Shown: positions 24,821-34,034, numbered from the stretch's first letter. The stretch: DNA of 64,000 nucleotides from Bacteroidetes bacterium 2013_40CM_41_45 (GCA_002215675.1 NGFH01000009.1:1-64000), one strand, 5' to 3'. Notes: a model not told the origin generated them from the sequence alone. A program made the numbers and translations.

Positions 24821-26456
24821 AATAAACTCTTATTATCTGCGCTCCATTAGAGGATTAAACATTGGGTTTATCCTGCTTGGATATTTTATGATTACCTGGT
24901 TGAGCAGGCGTAAAATTACTGCAGGACTAATCCCGAAAAAATACAGGAGCAATGGCAGTGTCATATCAAGACCTGCACGTTTACGTATGGTGGTTGAAAG
25001 GCTCGGTCCCACGTTTGTCAAATTCGGACAGATATTGGCAGACCGTCCTGATATTATTTCTGACCGGTTCAGAGTAGAATTGAAAAAACTTCAATCGTCT
25101 GCCAAGCCGTTTAACCATGATATTGCCATGGAGCAGATCGAAAATGAATTGGGCGCCCCGATTGAAAATTATTTTAAAGATATCAACAATGAATGCATAG
25201 GTTCGGCATCCATCGGGCAGGTTTACCTGGGAAAATTGAAAAACGGCAGGAGAGTAGTTGTCAAGATTCAGCGCCCCGATATTAAAAATAAAATAAAGCT
25301 CGATTTGGAACTGCTTGAATTTATGGCAGGCCGTCTCGCGGTTGAATACCCTGAGCTTGTAATAGTGGACATAACGGGAGTAGTAAAAGAATTTGGTGAA
25401 ATGATGACGAAGGAATTAAATTATCTTAACGAAGCAGGCAATGCCATTCGTTTTGCTGAGATGTTCCGTGACGTTCCCTATTGTAAAATACCCCACGTGT
25501 ATTCTGAAATCTCCACAGACAAATTGCTGGTGATGGAATATGTTGAAGGCATTACTCCCGATAGCGCTGAAAGACTTGAGCGCTATGGATACAACCCCAT
25601 GGAAGTAGCAAGCAACGGAATAAATATTTTTCTGAAAATGATTTTTGAGCATGGATTTTTCCACGCCGACCCTCATTCAGGCAATTTTTTTATACAGGAA
25701 AATAACCGCGTTGCTATTATTGATTTCGGTATGACCGGGGCTTTGAAACCTTCACATATGAAATTTCTCTCCGAATTTACGTTAGGACTTGCAACTAAAA
25801 GAGCAGAAACAATCAGTGATGCCCTCTTGCAGCTCAGTGACCGAAAATTTTTCAAAGAGAAAGAAGACCTTGAGTTTCACATCAAGGAAATGCTCAATCG
25901 CTATGCACACACGTCTTATGAAAAAGTAAATTTTTCCCAGGTGCTAAGTGAGTGCGTAAAAATCATACACAAGTTCGAATTAAAAATACCGAACAATATT
26001 TATCTTCTGCTGAAAGCGCTTGCATCGCTTGAAAAACTTGGCTCCAATCTTCATAGTGAGATATCGTTGGCTTCTTATATAAAACCTTATGCAACGGCGC
26101 TGGTCAAAAGGCAATATTCCCCAATGGAACTCGCTGGTGATGTATTTGAAACTCTAAAAAGTTATGTCAGCCTGGTGCGCACTTTCCCGGGAGAAATGAG
26201 CGAGATCCTTTACAAAGCAAAACAGGGAAAGCTGGTGCATGATATAGAAATCAGCAACCAGGATTTTATAAATAATTCTTTGAAGCAGCTTAGCCGCAGA
26301 ATATCAACAGTAGTAATTCTTGGCTTTATGTTTACCGGTTCTATCATTGCAGATATATGGGGAACGCCTACCGTATACACCAAGTTCATTTTTATAATTT
26401 CTTCTGTGTTATCAATCTGGCTGCTGGTAAGATTGTTTTTTAAGACGAGAGTTTGA
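24804..26456 (+). CDS. ABC1/UbiB/AarF family atypical kinase
   Basis: 551 residues from the ATG at 24804. Family motifs: LGPTFVKFGQILADRPDII (KxGQ), ASIGQVYLGKLKNGRRVVVKIQRP, LVMEYVEG, FFHADPHSGNFF and IIDFGMTG. Two membrane segments at the C terminus (about 490-550) anchor it to the inner membrane. Members support quinone or other isoprenoid lipid metabolism; no ubiquinone pathway genes are nearby, so the substrate is unknown. Overlaps the preceding small gene by 17 nt. Confidence 0.93.
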   Translation: MTEFLKINSYYLRSIRGLNIGFILLGYFMITWLSRRKITAGLIPKKYRSNGSVISRPARLRMVVERLGPTFVKFGQILADRPDIISDRFRVELKKLQSSAKPFNHDIAMEQIENELGAPIENYFKDINNECIGSASIGQVYLGKLKNGRRVVVKIQRPDIKNKIKLDLELLEFMAGRLAVEYPELVIVDITGVVKEFGEMMTKELNYLNEAGNAIRFAEMFRDVPYCKIPHVYSEISTDKLLVMEYVEGITPDSAERLERYGYNPMEVASNGINIFLKMIFEHGFFHADPHSGNFFIQENNRVAIIDFGMTGALKPSHMKFLSEFTLGLATKRAETISDALLQLSDRKFFKEKEDLEFHIKEMLNRYAHTSYEKVNFSQVLSECVKIIHKFELKIPNNIYLLLKALASLEKLGSNLHSEISLASYIKPYATALVKRQYSPMELAGDVFETLKSYVSLVRTFPGEMSEILYKAKQGKLVHDIEISNQDFINNSLKQLSRRISTVVILGFMFTGSIIADIWGTPTVYTKFIFIISSVLSIWLLVRLFFKTRV

Positions 26457-26636
26457 GCTTTTATGTAGGAAAATGCCAACGATGTTGTTGAATATTTTCT
26501 ACATAAAAGGACAATTCTAAATAGCGCATGGAGATTTTCTTTGAAATCCTTTTCTAAGGAGGCAATCTTAAAATTTTCTTTCACGGTATGCTTTTGGTTT
26601 AATAAAAGTCATCTTATCGTCTGATTATTAAATGTT

Positions 26637-26678
26637 GTCGAAAAATCTTATTCTAAAGCAGTAGTAGTAATATTTTTG
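26637..26678 (+). promoter_or_regulatory. GTCGAAAA-N26-TATTTTTG promoter of the coiled-coil pair
   Basis: GTCGAAAA at 26637-26644, 26 bases, perfect -7 box TATTTTTG at 26671-26678; start near 26685, leader about 34 nt. Confidence 0.6.
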
Positions 26679-26718
26679 AAATACATTTAATAATTAAACC
26701 CTTTTCAAAAAATTAACG

Positions 26719-27162
26719 ATGAAGATCAAAATGTTAAGACCGGTTGTCGTACTAGGATTCATGACAGTTGCAATGGTTTCGTGCAATAACCCTTCTGAAA
26801 ACAAAGTAGAAAATGCCAACGAAAAAGTAAATGAAGCCAAGGAAAATGTGAACAAAGCGATGGAGGAAGCTCGCCAGGAATGGGAGAAATTCAGAGACGA
26901 AGCGCGGGAAAAAATCAGGGATAATGAGGTTAAAATTGAAAAGTTTAAAGAAAAAATGGAAAATGGTAACGAAAAGGATAAAGCAAAATACAGGAAAAGA
27001 ATTGGGGAACTTGAAACTAAAAATAATGAGCTAAGAAGAAAAATAGACGAATACAAATATGAAAATGAAAGTGCCTGGCAGGAATTTAAACGCGAATTCA
27101 ACCATGATATGGACGAATTAGGCAGGGCGATAGATGACATATTTAAAGACAATGTTAAATAG
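26719..27162 (+). CDS. Coiled-coil lipoprotein
   Basis: 147 residues. Lipoprotein signal (MKIKMLRPVVVLGFMTVAMV, lipobox VSC, Cys22), then an almost continuous charged coiled coil (about 30-140) rich in Glu, Lys and Asn, ending DELGRAIDDIFKDNVK. Overall architecture recalls Lpp/BON-less stress lipoproteins, but there is no named family. The gene directly downstream encodes a paralogous coiled coil without the signal, 40 nt away. Probably envelope stress related, given its promoter type. Confidence 0.85.
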   Translation: MKIKMLRPVVVLGFMTVAMVSCNNPSENKVENANEKVNEAKENVNKAMEEARQEWEKFRDEAREKIRDNEVKIEKFKEKMENGNEKDKAKYRKRIGELETKNNELRRKIDEYKYENESAWQEFKREFNHDMDELGRAIDDIFKDNVK

Positions 27163-27202
27163 ATATAATTCTTATAAAAATAAAATCTAAAATCTCAATG
27201 TT

Positions 27203-27652
27203 ATGGCACAAAGAAAAATAATTGATGTAGCAAAAGAGCTGCTCGAGGAAAAAATTATTTCCTACATTGAACCATCAGAAAAAAAAGTTGAATCTGCCAG
27301 GAGGAAAGTGGAGGAGGCAAAACAAAACCTGAAAAAGGCGGAGGAGAAAGCGAGGCTTGAAAAGGAGCAATGGCTGAAATTAAAGAAAGAGTTTGCAGGT
27401 AAAATAGATGCTAACCGCATCAGTATAAATAATTTTAAAAAGAAGCTTAATAGTGCCAGCGATAAAGTTAAAGCGAAGTATGAAGAGAAGCTTCATGAGC
27501 TCGAGGGAAAAAATAAGAAGATGATGGTAAGAATAGGGAAGTATAAAGATGAGCGGGCAGAGAAATGGGTGTCGTTTAAAAATGTTCTTGTTCGGGATGT
27601 GGAAGAAATTGGTTCTTCACTTAGTGATTTATCAAAGTCATTCCTGAAATAA
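27203..27652 (+). CDS. Cytoplasmic coiled-coil paralogue of the lipoprotein
   Basis: 149 residues, no signal peptide. The coiled coil aligns with the preceding lipoprotein over about 110 residues, e.g. KAKYEEKLHELEGKNKKM against KAKYRKRIGELETKNNEL, and WVSFKNVLVRDVEEIG against WQEFKREFNHDMDELG. The N terminus (AQRKIIDVAKELLEEKIISYI) replaces the lipobox region. Tandem duplication followed by a change of compartment is the simplest explanation. Function unknown. Confidence 0.85.
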   Translation: MAQRKIIDVAKELLEEKIISYIEPSEKKVESARRKVEEAKQNLKKAEEKARLEKEQWLKLKKEFAGKIDANRISINNFKKKLNSASDKVKAKYEEKLHELEGKNKKMMVRIGKYKDERAEKWVSFKNVLVRDVEEIGSSLSDLSKSFLK

Positions 27653-28118
27653 TTTATATCAACCCGGGTTGTAATTCTACCTCAACAGAACTATATTGCA
27701 GTTGACTTGACGATGTTTACATCTCCCCGTAAACAACCGCACCAGGTAAATTCAATAAGACCGGAAACAATAAAAAGGCCTGGAATAAAATAGCAAAGAC
27801 ATTGAAGTTAATTTTAGAATAATACATTTTAAAAAACAGACTCCCGGGTTACCGGGAGTCTGTTATGATCATCCTTTTTCCTTTCGCCAGTATTACCTGT
27901 TTCAAGTTATGAGGGTTTATTTCTCAGATTTCAACTTTCGGAATCTCCCCTAAAAAGATAACCAACCTTGGTTAAATATACGAAATAATTATGCCAGAAA
28001 TTTTTTATGGTTAAACAAAAAGTAAGTAACTTACAATAACATAATATATAGAAGTGAATGAAGTTCCACAAAGTGGGGAATTAACTGCCCCGCTAGGGCA
28101 AATTCTTTTTAAGATATG
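27653..28118. other. Gene-free 466-bp stretch with one strong hairpin
   Basis: No supported gene. It holds the 13-bp hairpin at 27835-27864 and a short TGCCC/GGGCA hairpin with T-rich tail near 28086-28110. Otherwise A/T-rich DNA without repeats. Confidence 0.5.
27835..27864 (-). terminator. Strong hairpin, probable leftward terminator
   Basis: Perfect 13-bp stem AACAGACTCCCGG with its complement, loop GTTA. The minus strand continues with a T-run; on the plus strand no T-run follows directly. It could end leftward transcription from the small gene at 28119-28268, or stop the coiled-coil operon as well. Confidence 0.7.
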
Positions 28119-28268
28119 TCAATGATGCTTGAAATATTGTACAGCGCGTTCATGCTTTTCAGCGGCTGCTCTATTCTTGAAAGTACCCAGGTTTCTGCGT
28201 TTGCCGGTCTTTGGATTTTTTTTCTTTGAATAAAGACGGTACGTTCCGGATTTTAATTTCTTAATCAT
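28119..28268 (-). CDS. Small conserved basic protein, 49 residues
   Basis: Starts MIKKLKSGTYRLYSKKKNPK and continues to TGKRRNLGTFKNRAAAEKH, ending QYFKHH. I recognise this as a short conserved hypothetical found in many proteobacteria and Bacteroidota, often close to ku/ligD; it is too short for many gene finders. Very basic (about one third Lys/Arg), so nucleic-acid binding is likely but unproven. Transcribed in the same direction as the two small genes to its right, 50 bp away. Confidence 0.82.
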   Translation of the reverse strand: MIKKLKSGTYRLYSKKKNPKTGKRRNLGTFKNRAAAEKHERAVQYFKHH

Positions 28269-28317
28269 TTTTTTTCTTTATCACCCTTTTTGCTCTCTAT
28301 TCACGATTAGAAAAAAA

Positions 28318-28584
28318 TTATTCTTTCTTTCTTGGCAATTTCGGAATACTGTCTTCTCTGTACCGGTCAATCGGGTTGACGCGCCTTCCTCCTTTGCTAG
28401 GTGAATCTTTCCCGTTGATTGAATCAATTTCAGCAGGCCCTTTATATATTGGATTCTTATATGCAGTATCCGGTGGCTGCCTGGTTTTTTTCTGAATCGG
28501 TATCGTATCTTTTCTTGGATTTTCTTGCGCCATGGCAGAAACGCATAAGATCAGCCCTAAGCCAAATGCAATTATTTTTTTCAT
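28318..28584 (-). CDS. Small exported protein, function unknown
   Basis: 88 residues, signal peptide ending AMA-QE. The mature part is polar, Pro/Lys/Asp-rich and probably disordered (KKTRQPPDTAYKNPIYKGP, RYREDSIPKLPRKKE). Two bases separate it from the upstream gene, so the two form an operon. Confidence 0.7.
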   Translation of the reverse strand: MKKIIAFGLGLILCVSAMAQENPRKDTIPIQKKTRQPPDTAYKNPIYKGPAEIDSINGKDSPSKGGRRVNPIDRYREDSIPKLPRKKE

Positions 28585-28586
28585 GA

Positions 28587-28937
28587 TTATAATAAAACGA
28601 TGAGAAGTAAAATTAGTAGAAGAGCTGTTAGCGATATATATATTACATAATCCTGCGTGTGAAGAATTTGTTTTATGTCTTTAACTTCTTTTCGCAAAGC
28701 ACGCTTATCTTCCCGCGACAATTGCTTTTTATCCATACCCCGAATTTCGTACAATCGGCTAACGAGACAATTAATTTCTTCCTCGCTTAGCTTATCTGCG
28801 ACTTTATTTTTCTCATAGGCGATAGAAGAAACAATTACTTTATCTGCTTTCGTCTCTTCTGCCTTATCTGCAAAAGCAGGAATAGTAATACTTCCCGTGA
28901 ACATCACAAGAAGTATAATCAAAAGGTTTTTTTTCAT
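28587..28937 (-). CDS. Small membrane protein with coiled coil and C-terminal anchor
   Basis: 116 residues. N-terminal signal peptide (cleavage after AFA-DK), a charged helical middle (SEEEINCLVSRLYEIRGMDK, LSREDKRALRKEVKDIKQ), and a C-terminal membrane helix (YISLTALLLILLLIVLL). This layout is a recurrent Bacteroidota family; members have no assigned function. First gene of a leftward operon with the 88-residue gene. An ATCGAAAA octamer lies upstream (28994-29001) but in the opposite orientation and without a -7 box at 26 bases. Confidence 0.78.
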   Translation of the reverse strand: MKKNLLIILLVMFTGSITIPAFADKAEETKADKVIVSSIAYEKNKVADKLSEEEINCLVSRLYEIRGMDKKQLSREDKRALRKEVKDIKQILHTQDYVIYISLTALLLILLLIVLL

Positions 28938-29181
28938 GATTAGTTAGATTACGTTTTTTTACGATATTAAATTTCTATGTTTATGTAAAAGGTATCGAAA
29001 ATTTAATGCCACAGATGCGGGTGTTCCTGAGAGGCTCTGTCTATGGGTATTTTTGTTGACTATTGTCCTCATAATGGGGTAAATAATTCACAATTAAATT
29101 TTGATATGCGTAAATTACTTTTAAGCAAAAATTAAAATTTCATATGGCAGGATTTTCACTTATCTTTAATGAAAAAAGAAA

Positions 29182-29511
29182 ATGGAAGATGAATTTAATA
29201 ATGAGGACTTGAGTACTCTGGTATCCTGTCTTAACACGCTTATTAAAAGAGGCTACACTGAAGATTATAAAGTCACAGAGCAGGGATTGAAGTCGATACA
29301 GAGTCGAAAAATTTATTCGCCGGAAGAACTAAGTGAAGTTAATTTCTATCGTTTCGAAGGAAACTCTGACCCTGCAGATAATTCAATCCTGTTTGCGATT
29401 GAAACAAAAGACGGCAGCCGCGGAACCTTGGTAGATGCATTTGGCCCTTATGCCGATTCAAAGGTTGCTTCTTTTATGCAGCAAGTGAAAGTTGTGAATA
29501 AAAAAACATAA
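29182..29511 (+). CDS. Conserved hypothetical (often misnamed PRPP synthetase)
   Basis: 109 residues. The pattern LNTLIKRGYTEDYKV, EVNFYRFEGNSDPADNSILF and DGSRGTLVDAFGPYADS identifies a short Bacteroidota family that databases often call phosphoribosylpyrophosphate synthetase although it lacks any part of that enzyme. Cytoplasmic, function unknown. Convergent with the Omp85-like gene, 12-nt gap. Confidence 0.85.
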   Translation: MEDEFNNEDLSTLVSCLNTLIKRGYTEDYKVTEQGLKSIQSRKIYSPEELSEVNFYRFEGNSDPADNSILFAIETKDGSRGTLVDAFGPYADSKVASFMQQVKVVNKKT

Positions 29512-29523
29512 GTGGTTTATTCT

Positions 29524-31347
29524 TTATTGATAACCCAGCGTTGCGGGTTTTCCTATGATGTAATCACCGAGACCAAAATCTGTTGTTGCAATAACATTTA
29601 CTTTAAAAACGTTTTTCCCGTCACCGGGAATACTCGGGTAGAATGCAAGAGAGACCTGGAAAATATTATAGACAAGAAAATCATTTTTAATCAGAACACC
29701 AACGCCATACTGCGAAAATACCTGGCTGCTTTTAAACCCCGATGTTTCATTTCCAAGCATGCCCAGCGAATGAATTAAATATGGCCCGAAGCGAAAACCC
29801 AGGATATTCCATGGTGCATAGGATTGGGTCTGAAGCGTTAAAAGAATTTTTTTCGTACCCGTTAAAGTCGTGGCTCCGAAGCCACGCAAACCGTTTTCAT
29901 TGTTGATAGTGATTTTCTCATACGCAAACCTGTTTATTCCCATGGTGAATTGCGGTTTTATAAACTGCCGGAAATGCCATGTACCGATTTTGAAGAGGCT
30001 TGTAAAATAATCAGTACCTGCAGTAAAAACACCTTGTTCAAATTGTGATGCCCTAAAGAATGTACCATACTCCAGGTTCCAGCTTAGATAGCCCCAGTTA
30101 TTGTAATTCCCAGACGCAATTCGTACTCCTAAATATGTACGACCGGTGTTTTTTTCCTGGTATCCTCCTGTTAACTCATAAACATTTCCGGCCGGAACGT
30201 CTTCAATGAAACCGTAATTAAAAATATATTTATCCTTGATGTATCTTCTTCGTGAAACGCCAATACTTGCTAAATAAAAATTTTCATTAGAATAAATATT
30301 CAGTGAGTCATAAAGCGCAACAGGTTTTTGCTGGTAACGCGTTCTAAGGAAACGCCCGTTAAATACTAAATTAGTTGTGCGGAAGTCTTCTGTATTGCCT
30401 CTGAAAATCTGCCATGCATGGCCTGCCCAGTAATCCTGTACATTGAACTTAAGGTCCTCTTGAGAAGGAACCATTTTATTAACGGAATTGCTTTGAAACC
30501 GCTCCAGGAAAGAGAAGCCCCCGGCCCATTTTGCCACCGGTGAATAAAACGGCCGGTCGACTGTTAAACTCCTGACAATGCTCCTGTGTTCATCTATTTC
30601 GTAGTGAAGTGTTGTATTAATGTAAGTGTTCCTGATGTTGGGGATATAATAATTTGTACTGAAAGAATTGGGGGCTTCGTTATAATTACCGGTAAAAATA
30701 TTTTGAAACTCATGGCCTAACCCTAAAAAGTTTTTTTCTTTCAAACCTATTCTGAAACTTGAAGTGGAAATAGCACCTTCGCCAATAAGGCTCCACTTAT
30801 CAACGACACGAATAAAAACATCTACCGAGTCGGAATTCTCTTGAGCAGATTCAAAATCGAAAAAAACTTCCTGTACATATTTTTGGCTGCGGATTAAACG
30901 TTCTGATTCTTTTACAAGCAAGGAATCAAATGGTTCATTTTTATGTATGAGCAAAAGATTCTTTATCGTTATGCGTTGCGTTCTAATGTGAGCTTTGTTT
31001 CCGATTTTGTATAAAAAGTTTTGGGCAACGATGGATGTGTCAGTCGCTGAATAGCCGAACGGGTCTAAGGAAGTGATTTGAATTTTCCTGATAATTTTTC
31101 CTTCAAAATCGCTGTAGCAAACCTGGATATCACAGACTTCATTTTGTGTTTTTTGATCAGGCGGAACATCCACCGGTTTAAAGAAAATACGATAAATAAA
31201 ACGTGTTGCTTTCCTTTTCTTTGAAAATTTTTCTATATCCCTGTAAAGCTTCAGAGAATCGCTCTCGGCAGGAGTTTTCTGTGCAAATGCAAAATCACTA
31301 ATGAAAAATGGAACAAATAAAATAATGAAAATATTCCTTACCCTCAT
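29524..31347 (-). CDS. Omp85-like outer-membrane protein (POTRA plus beta-barrel)
   Basis: 607 residues. Signal peptide ending AFA-QK. The N-terminal part (about 75-200) contains POTRA-like repeats (IRKIQITSLDPFG, LIRSQKYVQEVFFDFESA, VDVFIRVVDKWSL). The rest is a transmembrane barrel with strands of alternating aromatics and the RGFGATTL-like element (GLRGFGATTLTG) typical of Omp85/TamA proteins. It lies 50 bp downstream of the MCE gene in the same direction, so it may be the outer-membrane partner of the MlaEFD-type transporter. Confidence 0.82.
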   Translation of the reverse strand: MRVRNIFIILFVPFFISDFAFAQKTPAESDSLKLYRDIEKFSKKRKATRFIYRIFFKPVDVPPDQKTQNEVCDIQVCYSDFEGKIIRKIQITSLDPFGYSATDTSIVAQNFLYKIGNKAHIRTQRITIKNLLLIHKNEPFDSLLVKESERLIRSQKYVQEVFFDFESAQENSDSVDVFIRVVDKWSLIGEGAISTSSFRIGLKEKNFLGLGHEFQNIFTGNYNEAPNSFSTNYYIPNIRNTYINTTLHYEIDEHRSIVRSLTVDRPFYSPVAKWAGGFSFLERFQSNSVNKMVPSQEDLKFNVQDYWAGHAWQIFRGNTEDFRTTNLVFNGRFLRTRYQQKPVALYDSLNIYSNENFYLASIGVSRRRYIKDKYIFNYGFIEDVPAGNVYELTGGYQEKNTGRTYLGVRIASGNYNNWGYLSWNLEYGTFFRASQFEQGVFTAGTDYFTSLFKIGTWHFRQFIKPQFTMGINRFAYEKITINNENGLRGFGATTLTGTKKILLTLQTQSYAPWNILGFRFGPYLIHSLGMLGNETSGFKSSQVFSQYGVGVLIKNDFLVYNIFQVSLAFYPSIPGDGKNVFKVNVIATTDFGLGDYIIGKPATLGYQ

Positions 31348-31397
31348 TTGTGTTTCTGGTTATTTGCATATTGGTACTAAACGATGAATTATTTCTT

Positions 31398-32102
31398 TTA
31401 TTTTTTATCCGCTTCTTTAAGTTTTTCAGCTTCTTTCTTTTTCTTGTTAAAGTATCCTCTCAAAAGAAAATTATGTTTTGCCGCTTCCATGTTTTCATTC
31501 AATCCTTTGCTGCCTTTTTTAAGATTCTCTATAGTTTGATTAATATTTTCTGCAATGGTTGAATCCTGTATTAACCTTCCAAGAATTCCATTTCCGTTAT
31601 TTATCTTAAATGTTATTTCTGCGAGCTGGCCTGTAATAATTTCGGCATTTCCGGCGGATATTTTTAGACTTGCTATAATTTCATCGGTTTCAACCGGCTC
31701 TCTGGAGGGCAGTTTCTGTCCATCTTTTACTTCCGCGGCCCCGTTGCTTCCTTGTGTAATGGTTAAAAGGCGATCACCCACAATTCCCTCTGAACCTATG
31801 CCAACTTCGCAATCCTCCTTAATAAATTGCTGAACTTCTTTTTTAACAATCATGTCAACGCGCACAGTGGAGTCGTTGATAATTTTGATATTGTCAACGG
31901 TTCCGACATTGATTCCTGCAAAGCGTACATTGTTTCCAACCTGTAATCCGCTGATGCTGTAAAAAGTTGTGGTGAGCTTAAAGACGGGGTCGAATAAATT
32001 TTTCTGTTTTCCAATCACGAAAATAGCAATGACAAACAACGCCAATCCCCCGGCGATGAACATTCCCAGGCGAACTTTAAACTTTGGTCTTTGAGTATCC
32101 AT
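31398..32102 (-). CDS. mlaD: MCE/MlaD-type lipid-transport protein
   Basis: 234 residues: one N-terminal membrane helix (VRLGMFIAGGLALFVIAIFV) and an MCE domain (about 38-120; VGNNVRFAGINVGTVDNIKI, GIGSEGIVGDRLLTIT). A charged tail (about 170-234), rich in Lys and Glu, replaces the longer helical region of some homologues. MCE proteins form a hexameric ring in the periplasm for phospholipid passage. Third gene of the mlaE-mlaF-mlaD operon, 24 nt after mlaF. Confidence 0.93.
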   Translation of the reverse strand: MDTQRPKFKVRLGMFIAGGLALFVIAIFVIGKQKNLFDPVFKLTTTFYSISGLQVGNNVRFAGINVGTVDNIKIINDSTVRVDMIVKKEVQQFIKEDCEVGIGSEGIVGDRLLTITQGSNGAAEVKDGQKLPSREPVETDEIIASLKISAGNAEIITGQLAEITFKINNGNGILGRLIQDSTIAENINQTIENLKKGSKGLNENMEAAKHNFLLRGYFNKKKKEAEKLKEADKK

Positions 32103-32126
32103 AACAGTGATTTTAAATGAATAGTC

Positions 32127-32882
32127 TTACTGACGCTTAAAGAATGCTTTTATTGCGGGGTCGTCTGATTTTTCAAACTCGTCCAACTGTCCTTCGTGGT
32201 ATATTTCTGTATCCTTTAGCATAATAAGCCGGTTTGCTGTAATGCGCGCACATGAAATATCATGCGTGATAATAAGAGAAGAAGTTTTATATTTTTTCTG
32301 GACTTCAGTTATAAGAGCACTTATTTCATCAGCAGTTACAGGGTCAAGCCCCGCGGTTGGCTCGTCATACAGCATAATTAAAGGGTCAGCAACAATGGTG
32401 CGAGCCAGGCTGATTCGCTTGCGCATGCCACCCGATAATTCTGATGGCATTTTATTTAATGCTTCAGCCAGCCCTACATTTTCAAGGGCTTCAATTATTT
32501 TTTCATCTCTTTTTTTCTGAGTCAGTTCCTTCCTGATTCTTTGCAACGGAAATTCCAGGTTTTGTTTTACCGTCATGGAATCATACAGTGCCCCACTTTG
32601 GAAAAGAAAGCCGATTTTTTTTCTCAGCTCTCTCAATTCTTCATTGTTCAGGGAGCTAACTTTTTGCCCAAGTACATTAATAGTTCCTTCATCGGCATTC
32701 AGCAGCCCAACAATGCATTTAATCAATACTGTTTTGCCAGAGCCCGATTTACCAAGTACAGCCAGGTTTTCCCCTGCAGCAAGATTGAAAGAAATATTTC
32801 TCAACACTTCCTGCTCGCCAAACCCTTTGCACAAATTATTTATTTCTATAACCCGTTGTTTATCCGCATTGGCATTTATCAT
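32127..32882 (-). CDS. mlaF: MlaF-type ABC transporter ATPase
   Basis: 251 residues: Walker A GKSGSGKT, Q-loop FLFQSGALYDSMTV, signature LSGGMRKRISLAR, Walker B LIMLYDEPTAGLDP and H-loop ITHD. The LFQSGALYDSMTV stretch is characteristic of the lipid-transporting Mla subfamily. It drives phospholipid movement with the permease upstream, whose end it overlaps by 4 nt (ATGA). Confidence 0.95.
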   Translation of the reverse strand: MINANADKQRVIEINNLCKGFGEQEVLRNISFNLAAGENLAVLGKSGSGKTVLIKCIVGLLNADEGTINVLGQKVSSLNNEELRELRKKIGFLFQSGALYDSMTVKQNLEFPLQRIRKELTQKKRDEKIIEALENVGLAEALNKMPSELSGGMRKRISLARTIVADPLIMLYDEPTAGLDPVTADEISALITEVQKKYKTSSLIITHDISCARITANRLIMLKDTEIYHEGQLDEFEKSDDPAIKAFFKRQ

Positions 32883-33712
32883 ATCATGTCCGTTATTTGT
32901 ACTGCAATCATGTCAACGATTATTATCAGGAGAGAAGATATAACCACAGCTGAGTTGGCTGCTGCGCCTACGCTTTCAGTTCCCCGCCCTGCATTGTACC
33001 CTTTGTAACATCCCACCAAACCTATTACTGCTCCGAAAAAAAAAGATTTTATTACAGCAGGTATAAAATCCAAAAGCTCAACATGGCTAAACGCTTGTGA
33101 GAAAAATAATATAAGACTTACATCGCCCTTAATATTTGCCCCTATCCAGCTTCCGAAAATTGCTATGGCATCGGCATATAGAATTAATAAGGGAACCATA
33201 AACGTTGCAGCCAGCACCCGTGTAACCACCAGGAATTTAATGGGATTGACAGATGACACTTCCATGGCATCTATCTGTTCGCTCACTTTCATTGAACCTA
33301 GTTCGGCCCCCATTCCGGAACCAATTTTTCCTGCGCATATCAATGCCGTGATGACAGGGCCAATCTCCCTGATGATAGACACAGCAACCATCCCCGGAAG
33401 CAAACTCACTGCTCCGAAATCGAGAAGCGTGGGGCGCGTTTGAATTGTGAAGACCAACCCAATAATAATTGCAGTCACCGAAACAAGCGCTAGTGATTTA
33501 TTCCCGATTTGAAAACACTGATTTATAAATTCTCTGAATTCAAAATCACCTGAAAAGGTTTCTCTTACGGTACGGGTGACGAATAAAAAAAAATCAGCGA
33601 CTCCGGAAAAAAAATTACGCACTGCCCCGGTTTTTTCGATGGTTCTTTCGCTAAGCTTTATAGACTTTTCACCGACATAGCCCTTTACCTTGTGAACAGG
33701 AAACCTTTTCAT
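32879..33712 (-). CDS. mlaE: MlaE-type ABC transporter permease
   Basis: 277 residues; about 30 extra N-terminal residues, then the MlaE domain with five or six membrane helices and the family stretch REIGPVITALICAGKIGSGMGAEL and MKVSEQIDAMEV. First gene of the operon. No perfect -7 box upstream. The adjoining 33713-34034 region contains only a degenerate copy of another gene's leader (33911-33990). Confidence 0.95.
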   Translation of the reverse strand: MKRFPVHKVKGYVGEKSIKLSERTIEKTGAVRNFFSGVADFFLFVTRTVRETFSGDFEFREFINQCFQIGNKSLALVSVTAIIIGLVFTIQTRPTLLDFGAVSLLPGMVAVSIIREIGPVITALICAGKIGSGMGAELGSMKVSEQIDAMEVSSVNPIKFLVVTRVLAATFMVPLLILYADAIAIFGSWIGANIKGDVSLILFFSQAFSHVELLDFIPAVIKSFFFGAVIGLVGCYKGYNAGRGTESVGAAANSAVVISSLLIIIVDMIAVQITDMI

Positions 33713-33910
33713 GCCTTAAAGCTTTGCAACACTCGTGCCTGTTTTGATAATGACAGAAACAGGATTTCAAAATAAAATTCACAAGTGAGTAATTTTTTTC
33801 TTCTGAAATGGGGAATTTTAATTACTCGGGATTGAGGATATTATTCCCCAGAAAAATCGCTCTAAAGTTTTTCAGACTAATTATTCCGGTAAATTATTTC
33901 AGTTCATTAA

Positions 33911-33990
33911 GCAGGAGGTATGGTATTTGCCTTTTTTACCTATAAAAAAACAGGACCTGATGCATCATGAACAAAAAAAGAGTAGAAGTA
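33911..33990 (+). repeat. Degenerate copy of the leader and start of the 72-residue membrane protein gene
   Basis: GCAGGAGGTATGGTATTTGC, then a T-rich stretch and an ATG followed by AACAAAAAAAGAGTAGAAGT (frame M-N-K-K-R-V-E-V-stop). The true gene at 35102 has GCAGGTATGGTCTTTGC and M-Q-A-K-R-V-G. The two segments match along about 75 bases. Probably a decayed duplicate. Confidence 0.4.
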
Positions 33991-34034
33991 TAAGGAAAGC
34001 AAGTTAAGAAGGAAATTTTAAAAATGTAATAACA

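Noticed and set aside
26694-27152. Long minus-strand frame opposite the coiled-coil lipoprotein
   Set aside because: Ser/Leu/Phe-rich mirror image of a Lys/Glu-rich coiled coil; the plus strand has a signal peptide, lipobox and a paralogue.
28994-29001. ATCGAAAA octamer upstream of the small membrane protein gene
   Set aside because: No TAnnTTTG-like box at 25-27 bases in either direction, so it is not counted in the promoter set.
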